Positions 45,369-54,140 of a stretch of 64,000 nt of DNA are shown here, one piece after another. The position numbers and the translations under genes are program-made. Origin of the DNA: Udaeobacter sp963725505 (lineage in GTDB: Bacteria > Verrucomicrobiota > Verrucomicrobiia > Chthoniobacterales > UBA10450); contig CAVRYN010000003.1 in assembly GCA_963725505.1 (NCBI GenBank), forward strand, positions 1 through 64,000, read 5' to 3'. The notes under the pieces were generated by a model, which was not told the origin of the DNA, searched no databases, and saw only the letters and a program-made list of their open reading frames with translations. How positions within the stretch are numbered: position 1 is the first letter of the stretch; the number at the start of each line of letters is the position of its first letter.

Positions 45369-45838
45369 TTAGCGATTCGACCTCGCCTGCCACGGCCATT
45401 CATCAGACTTTTTAACCAAGTCGGCGCGCACTGGATTCTCCTTTACGTAATCCCACTTCTGGCTGTAGCTCTCGCTTGAGCGCAAGACATGGTCGAACCC
45501 CGAAAGCTTTCGGGGCTGCCAGACAGTTCCGGATAAGATTAAGCTCGCGCGTTATCCGCTTACTAGTCCACTGCTTCCACGCCTGCAGAAACACGGGCAG
45601 CGTTTTAGCACCCAGCTCTGCTGAACAAAAGAAATGCACATGGTTGGGCATGACGACATAGCGCCCGATCGCCCAGCTCATGGCGATCATGAGCATTCCG
45701 CCACTCGTCGATCAGTATTGCTGCAAGTTCTTTTGACGCCAGAATCGCCCGTCGTTTGAAAGTGCAGGTGGTTATGAAATAGATTGGCCAGTCGATCCAG
45801 ACACGTTGGAGCCGGCACAGATGCTTATGCCATTTGCC
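45369..45838 (-). pseudogene. Fourth RAYT remnant, with an 18-bp palindrome at the Trp-Gln site
   Basis: Same subfamily as 17163-17950. The pieces are WHKHLCRLQRVWIDWPIYFI, ILIDEWRNAHDRHE then an extra base, WAIGRYVVMPNHVHFFC (HxH kept), WKQWTSKRITREL, a frame slip, then TGGCAG followed by CCCCGAAAGCTTTCGGGG (45498-45515) and FDHVLRSSESYSQKWDYVKE then NPVRADLV. The 18-bp palindrome takes the place of the expected GAAGAGTTC and keeps frame. No start codon is clear. Inactive. Confidence 0.78.
45498..45515. repeat. 18-bp perfect palindrome CCCCGAAAGCTTTCGGGG
   Basis: Sits immediately after TGGCAG (45521-45516, minus strand), the position taken by the 303-304-bp element in the other three RAYT genes. 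Confidence 0.8.
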
Positions 45839-45843
45839 TATCT

Positions 45844-45925
45844 ATAGCCGGCATCGGTGATGCCGGCGAGGCTCAATCTTGTAATCCCACCCTGCGTCCC
45901 GGCCGGGATCACCGATCCCGGCTAC
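45844..45925. repeat. Inverted pair of GTAG-type palindromes after rhlE
   Basis: ATAGCCGGCATCGGTGATGC(CGGC) at 45844-45867 and GCCGGGATCACCGATCCCGG-CTAC at 45902-45925. The second starts 5 bp past the helicase stop and could serve as its terminator. The first has matched changes in both arms. Confidence 0.7.
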
Positions 45926-45929
45926 AGCT

Positions 45930-47144
45930 TCATCGCCTTCGTCCAAAAGAATAACCGCGATGCGTTCTTCCACCGCCGATAGCGCGTTTGCCGGCTGCGG
46001 TTGCTTCCGGTTCAAACAAGACCGTGTAAATGTAAGCAAAGTTTTCGAGCTTCAGTCGTGGAATTTTCCGACCAATGAAACGTTCGATTGCTTGCAGCGC
46101 CGGAAGTTCTTGCCCGTTCATGAGCGTGAACGCGTCGCCGACATTTTGCGCGCGGCCGGTGCGCCCAATTCGGTGCACATAATCCTCCGGATGCTCGGGC
46201 ACATCGTAATTGATCACGTGACTCACACCGGCAATGTCGAGGCCGCGCGAGGCAATATCGGTCGCAACCATCACTTCGTATTTGCCGCTCTTGAATCCCT
46301 CCAGCGCTTCGATCCGTTCCCGCTGTGTCCGGTTGGAATGCAACACCGCGACGGAATGTTTTCCGATTTTTAATTGGTGCGCAATGCGATCGGCGCCGTG
46401 CTTGGTTCGGCAAAAAATCAGGGCGCTGTCGAAGTTTGTGCGTTCGAGCAACGCCATGAGCAGATCGAATTTTTGTTCAGCAGCCACGGGATAAACTGCG
46501 TGCGTGACCGTTTCCGCCGGTGAACGGCGAATCCCAATTTCCACCAACTCAGGGTCACGCAGCACCCATGCGGCGAGCCGTTCGATTTCCGGCGGCAGGG
46601 TAGCCGAGAACAAAAGTGTTTGACGCTTCGTCGCGACTTTCTCCACGATGCGGCGCACGTCCGGCAGAAAACCCATGTCCAGCATCCGGTCCACTTCGTC
46701 GAGCACGAGAATTTTTATCTCTTTGAGACTCATGGCGCGCTGCTCGAGCAGATCGAGCAGGCGTCCCGGCGTCGCGACAAGAATGTCCACGCCGCGCTTG
46801 AGTTCCTCGCGCTGTTTTCCGTAACCGACGCCGCCGTGCACGAGGGCGGCTCGCAGGTCCGTGAAGCGTCCATAATCGCGAAACGCCGTCTCCACTTGCG
46901 CAGCGAGTTCGCGCGTCGGCTCGAGCACCAGACATCGGAAGCCGCCGTGCTTCGCCAGCAACGTGAGAATGGGCAGAGCGAACGCCGCGGTCTTGCCCGT
47001 GCCGGTTTGCGCAGTGCCGATCAAATCTTTTCCGGCGAGAACAATTGGGAAAGCGCGGAGCTGGATCGGCGTGGGCTCGACAAATCCCATTGCCTGGGTG
47101 CCGCGCACGACCTCAGGCAAAAGTCCAAAACCATTAAATGACAT
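45930..47144 (-). CDS. rhlE: DEAD-box RNA helicase, RhlE type
   Basis: Intact 404-residue ORF from MSFNGFGLLPEVVRG. The order of motifs is complete: Q motif FVEPTPIQ (Gln28), Walker A TAQTGTGK (Lys51), Ia PTREL, Ib TPGR, motif II DEVD at 149-152 in place of DEAD, SAT at 180-182, then IFCRTKHGADR, VATDIASRGLDI and HRIGRTGR. It ends with a short basic tail SFGRRR. ATP-dependent unwinding of RNA in ribosome assembly, cold response or decay is the family role. Val for Ala in motif II is a known mild variation and should not abolish activity. It stands alone between intergenic repeats and is one of the two ordinary housekeeping-type genes here. Confidence 0.93.
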   Translation of the reverse strand: MSFNGFGLLPEVVRGTQAMGFVEPTPIQLRAFPIVLAGKDLIGTAQTGTGKTAAFALPILTLLAKHGGFRCLVLEPTRELAAQVETAFRDYGRFTDLRAALVHGGVGYGKQREELKRGVDILVATPGRLLDLLEQRAMSLKEIKILVLDEVDRMLDMGFLPDVRRIVEKVATKRQTLLFSATLPPEIERLAAWVLRDPELVEIGIRRSPAETVTHAVYPVAAEQKFDLLMALLERTNFDSALIFCRTKHGADRIAHQLKIGKHSVAVLHSNRTQRERIEALEGFKSGKYEVMVATDIASRGLDIAGVSHVINYDVPEHPEDYVHRIGRTGRAQNVGDAFTLMNGQELPALQAIERFIGRKIPRLKLENFAYIYTVLFEPEATAAGKRAIGGGRTHRGYSFGRRR

Positions 47145-47460
47145 CGCTACCTAATCTACGCAGAAAACCACGAATTGACACGAATCGACACGAATTCAAA
47201 AAGAGACTGCCCGCTAATCACGCGAATGCACGCGAAAGATCGGCTTTGTCATTCTGTTCTCTTCCATTTGCGTGAATTCGCGTCATTCGCGGGCAAAATC
47301 TGCTTTCTGTCAATCTTCGCCTCCGTTAGGGTTCATTGGTTAGTTGAACGTCGTCCCCGGAAAAAAATCCGGAAAACATAAAAAATGTTCGTGGCACTGC
47401 CTCGCTTTATGTTACAACTCGCACACCAATTCAGCACAACGACAACCAACCGCAATCTGA
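47145..47460. repeat. Intergenic stretch with ACGAATTGACACGAATC-type repeats
   Basis: Short repeats ACGAATTGACACGAATCGAC near 47170 and GCGTGAATTCGCGTCATTCG near 47270, plus their inverted forms. This divergent region between the helicase and the beta-helix gene probably holds both promoters, but I cannot place them. Confidence 0.5.
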
Positions 47461-48865
47461 ATGGAATCCAGAATCCCGCCCATTAAGTTCGGCATAATTG
47501 CCGTGGTGCTGCTTTGCGCAGTCGCGTTCGAGGCGCGTAGCGACACGATAACTGTAATCAACACGAACGACAGCGGCGCCGGCTCATTGCGCCAGGCGCT
47601 CGCAGATGCGAATGACGGTGACACAATCGATTTCGATCCCTCGCTCAAGGGGCAAACCATCTCTCTGACCAGTGCCGAGCTTGTCATCAACAAGAGCATC
47701 ACCATTAGCGGCCTTGGCCCGAACCTCCTGGCGGTCTCGCGAGCGCAAAACGCCCCGGCTTTCCGCATTTTCAATCTCATGCCTGGACATTCGGTGACGA
47801 TACAAGGCCTCACGATCAGCAACGGACTTGCTCCTGAATTCGGTTGTGGCAGCGGCATTCTCGACGAAGGCTCCTCGCTTTCTTTGATCAACTGCTCGGT
47901 CAGCGGTAACTCGACAGGTGGCACCGGCGGTGGCATCTGCGCTGATGCTAACGCGACGCTTACGATCGACAGTAGCACCCTCAGCGGTAACTACGCCGGG
48001 GATTATGGTGGTGGCATAGCAAACAATGGAACGCTGACCATCAACAACAGGTACGCTCAGCGGTAATAGAGGTGAATTCGCTGCCGGTGCCATTCTCAAT
48101 GGCTTCAATGGTGACGCGTCGCTGACAGTAAGCAACAGCACATTGAGCGGGAATACGACTCAGTTACACGGCGGCGGCATTTTTAACGGCGGACAAAGCG
48201 CGATCAGTAACAGCACCCTGAGCGGCAATAGCGGCATGACCGCTGGCGCGATTGTTAATCGCCTGGCAACACTCGACATTGAAAGTACGATCCTAAACAG
48301 AGGTGAGTTGGGCCCCAACATCAACAACGACAGCGGCACGGTTACCTCGCATGGTTACAACCTCAGCAGCGACGATGGCGGAGGCGTCTTAAACGGTCCC
48401 GGCGATCAGATCAACACGAATCCGCTGTTAGGTCCGTTACAAAACAATGGCGGTCCGACCTTCACACATCAGTCATTACCCGGCAGCCCGGCCATTGATG
48501 CTGGCGACCCGAACTTTACGCCGCCGCCTTTCTTCGACCAGCGCGGCCCGGGCTTTGATCGCGTAAGGAACGGCCGCATTGATATCGGTTCCTTTGAAGT
48601 TCAGTTTGGCCCGACACCTACGCCGACTTCGACACCAACACCTACACCCACAGCCAGCGCGACAACCACCCCAACGTCTACGCCAACGCCTACCGCGACA
48701 TCTACGCCTACCACCACGCCAATACCCACATCGACTCTAACACCAACGCCTACTCCGAGGCCTACCCCATCACCACGGTCTAGCCCGCTACCAAGGGCTC
48801 GTCCGACTCCAGCGCCGCGCCCAATGCTGCAGGAATCCGGTTTGCCAGTGATCACTGGTCGGTGA
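47461..48865 (+). CDS. Secreted right-handed beta-helix protein (choice-of-anchor Q type) with Arg/Pro tail (frameshifted)
   Basis: Signal peptide MESRIPPIKFGIIAVVLLCA, then TITVINTNDSGAGSLRQALA and the DGDTIDF, TISLTSAELVINKSITISG pattern of Pmp-like, choice-of-anchor Q proteins. Repeats of the NSTLSGNxA/GGGIxNxGTLTI type build a parallel beta-helix. A frame change near 48050 splits the ORF (47461-48066 and 48143-48865), with helix repeats continuing on both sides. After NGGPTFTHQSLPGSPAIDAG DP, a PT linker leads to SPLPRARPTPAPRP. The usual stop after this motif is lost and 13 extra residues (MLQESGLPVITGR) follow. Extracellular, possibly adhesin-like. Confidence 0.8.
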
Positions 48866-48931
48866 TTCGTGATTAGCAACGTCGACCTGATTTCGGCGTC
48901 ACGTCCGCTAAGCAGAGGCGCCGCCAAAAGA

Positions 48932-48962
48932 AATTAGTGTCCATTCGTGTTCATTCGTGGTT
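48932..48962 (+). repeat. ATTAGTGTCCATTCGTGTTC repeat upstream of HAF gene
   Basis: A 31-bp sequence beginning ATTAGTGTCCATTCGTGTTC and ending ATTCGTGGTTA, identical to 50429-50459. Each copy ends 12 to 38 bp before a start codon. Confidence 0.75.
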
Positions 48963-48974
48963 AATAGAAGCCCA

Positions 48975-50331
48975 ATGAAAATCAGAGTCACACCCAATGT
49001 CTGGTCCAGCGCAGTGGCCGCAACGCTGCTATGCCTTGTCGCAGTTTCCGGAGCGCCTGCGACTACTCCTCAATACCAGATTTACGATATCGGCGTGGTT
49101 GAAGTTGGCGACACCGCTTCGCAGGGATTCGGCGTGTCGCCCGGGGGAATCGCGGTCGGCCGTTCGGTACGCACCGGCGGTAGCCAGGCGTTTAGCTGGA
49201 CTCTCAAAGGCGGCATCGTCGGACTTCCGAACCTGTCTGGCCGCAGTTACGCGGTTTCGAACAGCGCCAATGACAACGGGATCGTAGTGGGGACCGCCGC
49301 CACGACGCTCTTTGGCTCCAGCCGGTTGCCGGTGATCTGGCAGAATGGCGCCGTTTCGCAGCTGCCCTTGCCCGTCGGCGAAACGCTGGGCGATGCAAAC
49401 TCAGTGAACACTTCAACGGTCGCGATCGGTTCGGTCGACGCCGGAAGCCTACAGCGCGGGGTGATCTACAGCGGAGGCAGCGCGACAATCATCACGCAAA
49501 CGACAGCAAACGGAAGTTACTTTCTCACGGCATTCGGCATCAACGATTCAGGCCGGATCGTGGGTCAGGGCATCGACCCGCAGAATGCTGCCCGTAACGT
49601 TGGCATCGTCTATGATATCGGTCAAAGCATGGCCTTTGAGGTCGGCGCGTTGCCGGGGATGAATGGCGCTCTCGCGTTCGGTGTGAGTAACACCGGATTC
49701 ATCGTAGGATCGAGCATGTTGAATCAAGGCTCGGGTCTGCCGTTCATCTGGTCGGACCAAGGTGGAATCGCGGCGATTCCGCTCGCTGCGGGCACGACCC
49801 AAGGATCTGCGCGCGCGGTGAACTCGGCCGGCTGGGTCGTTGGCAATGATTCGTCGGCCTTCTCAATTCCATTTCTTTATGACGGGACAACGACGTATCG
49901 CCTCGCTGACCTGATCCCTCCGAATTCAGGATGGGACTTATCAATGAACACTTCTTCGTCTGCACTCGGGATTAGCGAAGATGGTGTCATCGTCGGCACC
50001 GGCGTTCATAACGGCGACACTCACGCGTATGCGATGGTGCCCATGGCGCCCAGTCCAACGCCAACTCCGACGACCGTCACAGCAACACCAACGCCTACGC
50101 CGACTCCAACGGCTACAGCTGTGCCACACCTACGTCTACGCCTAAGCGCACCACCCCACAGCGACACCTACAGTTACTGTTACACCAACTGCTACTCGCT
50201 ACACCGACTGCCCACACCAACACCAATATCAACAGCAACGCCCACACCTACTTCTACACCCAGACCGACGCCGACACCGAGGTCTGAGCCAACGCCAAGG
50301 GGTCCGTCCTACTCCGCCGCCACGGCCGTAA
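48975..50331 (+). CDS. Secreted HAF-repeat protein with Arg/Pro tail (frameshifted tail)
   Basis: The start at 48975 (MKIRVTPNVWSSAVAATLLC) gives a signal peptide; the ORF opens six codons earlier inside a repeat. The body has repeated HAF-type motifs (GVSPGGIAVGRS, SNSANDNGIVVGTA, GINDSGRIVGQG, GVSNTGFIVGSS, AVNSAGWVVGND, GISEDGVIVGTG), about 50 residues apart, as in bacterial HAF/DUF3466 extracellular proteins, a probable beta-propeller. The PT region contains frame slips. In the correct frame the protein ends RPTPPPRP at TAA 50329-50331, while the open frame runs on to SAATAVSTSDE. Function unknown; surface-exposed. Confidence 0.8.
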
Positions 50332-50428
50332 GCACCAGTGACGAGTGAGCCGTGACGAGGGACGAGTCACCAGTTACAGCTGGAAAATCAGAAGGCAGGA
50401 ACCAGCTTTGGATACCGGCCCTACAAAA

Positions 50429-50459
50429 TTAGTGTCCATTCGTGTTCATTCGTGGTTAG
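50429..50459 (+). repeat. ATTAGTGTCCATTCGTGTTC repeat upstream of permease gene
   Basis: Second exact copy of the repeat at 48932-48962, ending 37 bp before the ATG at 50497. Confidence 0.75.
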
Positions 50460-50496
50460 CTTCGCATCTGCCAGCGCGAAGATCGCGCTGCATTTC

Positions 50497-51603
50497 ATGA
50501 AAGAACCCGAGCACGAGAACCAGCACGCGCCGCTGAGTTATCACGGCGCCTGGCGCATTGTCTGGCTGGTCTTCTTGCTGTTCATCATCTGGTTGATCCT
50601 GCGTTCGCTGCAACCTGTTATTTTGCTCTTCACAGTAGTTTTCCTTCTCGCGATGGTCCTTAACCCGATCGTGGTCTGGTTGCAGAAACATCGTGTCCCG
50701 CGCTTTGTCAGTGTGATCGTGCTGATGCTCGCGCTGATCGCGGTCACTACCACCATCGTAGTCTTTGCGATTCCGCCGTTGGCCCGACAAACCCAGGAAC
50801 TGGTACGCAGCACGCCGAGGGTCTGGCAAGGCATTCGCACCCGCATCGAATCGCTCACGAAAAGTTATCCGGAAGTCCGCGAGGCGTTGCCGCGCACGGA
50901 GGAAATCACAGGCAAAGCCGGGGCGGCCGCTGGCACTCTCGGGAATATTTTGCTAAGATCGACGATCGGTTTGGTCGGCGGCGTGGCCAGCTTTGTATTT
51001 GCCATCCTGTTGCTTGTCTTTGTGCTGGCCAACCCACGGCCGCTCGTGGCCGCGTATCTGGCACTCGCGCCTGATCGTTACCGGGACCAAGCGCATCGCA
51101 CTCTCGCACGCCTGATGCGGCAAATGACCGCCTGGGCGCGCGGCGTTGCTATCAACGGCGTCATCACCGGCCTTTCGATAAGCTTGTTGCTTTGGTTGAT
51201 CGGTGTGCAGCCGGCGCTCATTTTCGGTGTGTTCGCGTTTCTCGGTGAATTTCTGCCGAACATCGGCGCGTTTCTGGTTTCCATTCCCATCCTGCTGGTC
51301 GCCCTTAGCCTGGGTGCGACAAAATTCTGGCTGGCGCTCGGCGTGATCGTAATCGTTTACCAGATTGAGCTGAACGTTCTTGTGCCGGGCGTGCTGGGCA
51401 AAGAGATGCGATTGCATCCGGTCAACATCTTGTTCTTTACGCTGGCGACCGCGACCATGTTCGGGCTGCTGGGAGTTTTTCTCGCCGTCCCCGCCGCCGC
51501 ACTGGTGCAGATCGTGATCGACGAATTTTATTTGCAACCGCGCAAGCCCGATTACGCCGCGCTCGATCGCGAAGCAGCCGCGCTGGTAGAAGGCAAGAGG
51601 TGA
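50497..51603 (+). CDS. AI-2E family transporter (PerM/YdiK-like permease)
   Basis: I choose the start at 50497 (MKEPEHENQHAPLSYHGAWR), because the 15 upstream codons overlap an intergenic repeat. About eight membrane segments are visible: IVWLVFLLFIIWLIL, ILLFTVVFLLAMVLN, FVSVIVLMLALIAVTTT, a soluble stretch of about 90 residues, VGGVASFVFAILLLVFVLAN, GVITGLSISLLLWLIGV, ALIFGVFAFLGEFLPNIGAF, LVSIPILLVALSL, and a last pair near VNILFFTLATATMFGLLGVF. The PALIFGxFAFLxEFLPNIG and P-A-x-L-V-Q-I pattern fit the family. Substrate is unknown; members export AI-2 or act as Na+/H+ antiporters. Intact, with no surface-protein features. Confidence 0.9.
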   Translation: MKEPEHENQHAPLSYHGAWRIVWLVFLLFIIWLILRSLQPVILLFTVVFLLAMVLNPIVVWLQKHRVPRFVSVIVLMLALIAVTTTIVVFAIPPLARQTQELVRSTPRVWQGIRTRIESLTKSYPEVREALPRTEEITGKAGAAAGTLGNILLRSTIGLVGGVASFVFAILLLVFVLANPRPLVAAYLALAPDRYRDQAHRTLARLMRQMTAWARGVAINGVITGLSISLLLWLIGVQPALIFGVFAFLGEFLPNIGAFLVSIPILLVALSLGATKFWLALGVIVIVYQIELNVLVPGVLGKEMRLHPVNILFFTLATATMFGLLGVFLAVPAAALVQIVIDEFYLQPRKPDYAALDREAAALVEGKR

Positions 51604-51609
51604 CGCGTT

Positions 51610-51626
51610 GTAGGGCATCGCCCTAC
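51610..51626 (+). terminator. GTAGGGCATCGCCCTAC palindrome after permease
   Basis: GTAGGGCATCGCCCTAC starts 7 bp past the stop and is bordered by TT and AATT, so it may terminate the permease transcript. It begins with GTAG like the REP families. A 16-bp palindrome GATGGCGCGCGCCATC follows at 51641-51656. Confidence 0.55.
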
Positions 51627-51713
51627 AATTCGACGAAGGCGATGGCGCGCGCCATCTCACCAACCAAATTGTCACCAAATTTTCTAAAAGATTTCCTTTT
51701 CTCCAATCTGCTC

Positions 51714-51721
51714 ATGAGAGA
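51714..51721 (+). promoter_or_regulatory. ATGAGAGA leader motif, paralogue 1
   Basis: ATGAGAGA lies 66 bp before the ATG at 51780. Equivalent motifs precede the other three paralogues at 62-63 bp. Confidence 0.5.
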
Positions 51722-51779
51722 TACTGCGATTTGGTTAGCGCCTTCTTAAGACACCGGCACACGGAGGAATCATCGGACA

Positions 51780-53877
51780 ATGTTAAGAACAATATTCACG
51801 GCTTTCGTGCTCCCGTTGCTTTTGCTTTTCGGTCCGCCTGTGACTGGATGGAGTAATTCCCAGAAAACTCCCGACAGCCACGGCCCTGGCGGGACGCTTC
51901 AAAAAATGATCGTGGAAAATGGAACCGTCAGCATCGATCTCGATCTGGACCGGCTCAACGGCGATGGCTCGCTAGCTGCAAAAGTGGAGCGACTGCGTTT
52001 CAATGTGGCGGCCAATTCCTTCTTCAGCGTTCTCGTGTTTAACGATCTCCTGCGCGGCCCTGAGCGGGGTTCAATGGCGCTAGTTCCGCAATACACCGCG
52101 GTGTCGCCCTCTCCGTTCAGCGCCTCCATCAATCAACTCATCGTGGAAAAACTCCCCTCGGCCGAGCGGTTCGATCTTGCCGTGCGGGACGCAAAAACAG
52201 GCTTCACTTTTTTCAACATCGAGGGCCACCATTACGATTACGACGCCATAGGGCAGTTACTCACTATCCAGGGTGGACGGCTTCTGATCTCAAAGGAGTT
52301 TGCTAACTCGCTCGGCCGTCCGGCAGACGCGGGCTTGGCAGTTGGAAAAATCTCCATCGGCGCGGCGATGCGGCCAATCCAGGTCGATCAGCTTGTCAAT
52401 GGCGAAACGAAATCGATGGTGATGCCGGCGTTGCGAGGCGCGATTGGAGCAGAGCCGGTTGCGGTCGTGCCGGGGCCGGACGTCATCGTTGGGGACATCG
52501 AGGACATAGAGGAAGGCGGGAACACCATGTCGCAGGTCGGCCTGGATGTAGGAACTGATTCTTGTAACAACGGCGATCAGCCGGTGGATTGGTTTGCTTT
52601 ACCTAATACCGATCACCCGGTCGTTCCGCAAAATCTTTATCGGATGAGCGGCGCCGCGAATAACAACGATCGGTTTGAACAAATTGGCCAGTCATGGATG
52701 AAACATACCTTCGAGGCATTGGAAGAGAGTGTCTGCAGTACCTGTAACACCTCTAACTGCCAAACAGGGACACACCTCTGCCCGGGCTGCTCCGATCCAT
52801 ATTGCTGCGGCCTGAATGGCGAGCAGAACCAGTTGGGTTCGCGCGCCTGGATCAATCCTTTCACAGGCTCTTTCCCGTCTACGGCGCAACAATCACTCAG
52901 GGCACGCGCATGACGGCGTGTCGCACCGGATTCGCGTGGAGATCGAATGATCTGAACACAGAGTCTGAATCTAGGTGCCACTTACTTTGCTGAAGCGGCA
53001 TACATTAGCCCGCACGAATACACCTGGTGTCAGTCGCATCCGGGCCAGTGCAACATGTATAACAATGTCTCGTATCGGCAGTTCAACGTCAGCGGTATTA
53101 ATCCGCCTTTTAACTTTTAGCGCAGTTGGTTCCACATTCCGTATGCAGCCTGCCATCATGGCCTGGGCAGCTACTGGCGCGATCGTAAATCAGGTCGAGC
53201 CGGATCCCGGGAAACGATGGCATCTTGTTCGTCGGTTACAAGGTGACGAAGCCAAATGTCGGGGTCTGGCACTACGAGTATGCCTCTATAACGAAAACCT
53301 CGATCGCGCCATTCAATCCTTTCGAGTTTTCTTCGGGTTTCCTGGATCCACACTGAGTAATATCGATTTTCACGCGCCACCGCAGGAACCTGGCTGGGCA
53401 AATGACGGCACCTTTAACAATCAGGGCTATAGCAGCGCGTCTTGGAGTGTCGATTTCGGTGACGGCTGCATCCATAACCTGGAACAGCGGAGACCCTTGC
53501 ACAAAATCCGAACGCCAATGCGATTCGCTTTGGCACATTGTACAATTTTCGATTTGATTCTAGCGCAGCACCGGTTCCTAGCGCAGGCGACCATCGACTT
53601 CTTTAAGACCGGCTCGCCGGTTACGGTCGACGTCCAGGCTCCTTTTATGTCGGACGTGACTCCCACGGCAACGCCAACCGCGACTGCAACCCCAACGGCC
53701 ACAGCTACGGCAACTCCTACTGCTACTGCTACTGCTACTGCCACTGCGACTGCAACGTCTACGCCCACGGCGACGGCTACCCCGACCCCGACACCGATTC
53801 CAACTCCGCGGCCTACCCCCACACCAAGATCCACTCCACCGCCGCGGCCTCGGCCCACTCCGCCGCCTCGCCCGTAA
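51780..53877 (+). pseudogene. First of four tandem paralogues, unrecognised secreted family; heavily frameshifted
   Basis: Begins MLRTIFTAFVLPLLLLFGPP (signal peptide), then GGTLQKMIVENGTVSIDLDL DRLNG, ANSFFSVLVFNDLLRGPERG, FDLAVRDAKTGFTFFNIEGH HYDYD, GRPADAG and WFALPNTDHPVVPQNLYRMS, all shared with 54141, 56647 and 59829. The frame breaks at about 52888, again near 52970, and at least three more times to 53560, while DNA homology to the sisters continues throughout (SHPGQCNMYNN, EPGWANDGTFNNQGYS). It ends in a PT linker and RPTPTPRSTPPPRPRPTPPP-RP. The family is unknown to me; extracellular and probably not enzymatic. The number of breaks suggests true decay rather than isolated assembly errors. 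Confidence 0.72.
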
Positions 53878-53967
53878 ACCCTGATTCCCAGGTGATCCGT
53901 GATCAGTGATCCGCCTTCACCCCGCGCCTCAGAGGCGGGGCTACGGCGGACAAGTCAGTGATCGGTT

Positions 53968-53990
53968 GTAGCCGGGATCGATGATCCCAG
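53968..53990. repeat. GTAG-CCGGGATC palindrome
   Basis: GTAGCCGGGATCGATGATCC(CAG) in the gap between paralogues 1 and 2, after GTGATCAGTGATC-type repeats at 53881-53913 that also follow the genes ending at 62616 and 23331. Confidence 0.65.
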
Positions 53991-54078
53991 TTGTTGCGGT
54001 GGAGTTTCCTATGACCTCACGTTGCTCCACGCGCCGGAGAAAGTTTCCAAAAATCTTCTTTGCTTCTGCCCTGAATGG

Positions 54079-54086
54079 GTGAGAGA
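54079..54086 (+). promoter_or_regulatory. GTGAGAGA leader motif, paralogue 2
   Basis: GTGAGAGA begins 62 bp before the ATG at 54141, preceded by CTTCTTTGCTTCTGCC, which resembles CCTTCTTTACTTCTGCC upstream of paralogue 3. Confidence 0.5.
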
Positions 54087-54140
54087 GATTACCCCTGCTC
54101 CAACTTTAGCCAAGCTTACTAACCAAAAAGATCCAGCACT

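Noticed and set aside
51899..52132. Antisense ORFs recurring in all four tandem paralogues (MMEALNGEGDT..., IEPxSGPRRRSLKTRxxKKE)
   Set aside because: Their similarity follows directly from conservation of the sense proteins. No promoter or ribosome site is seen.
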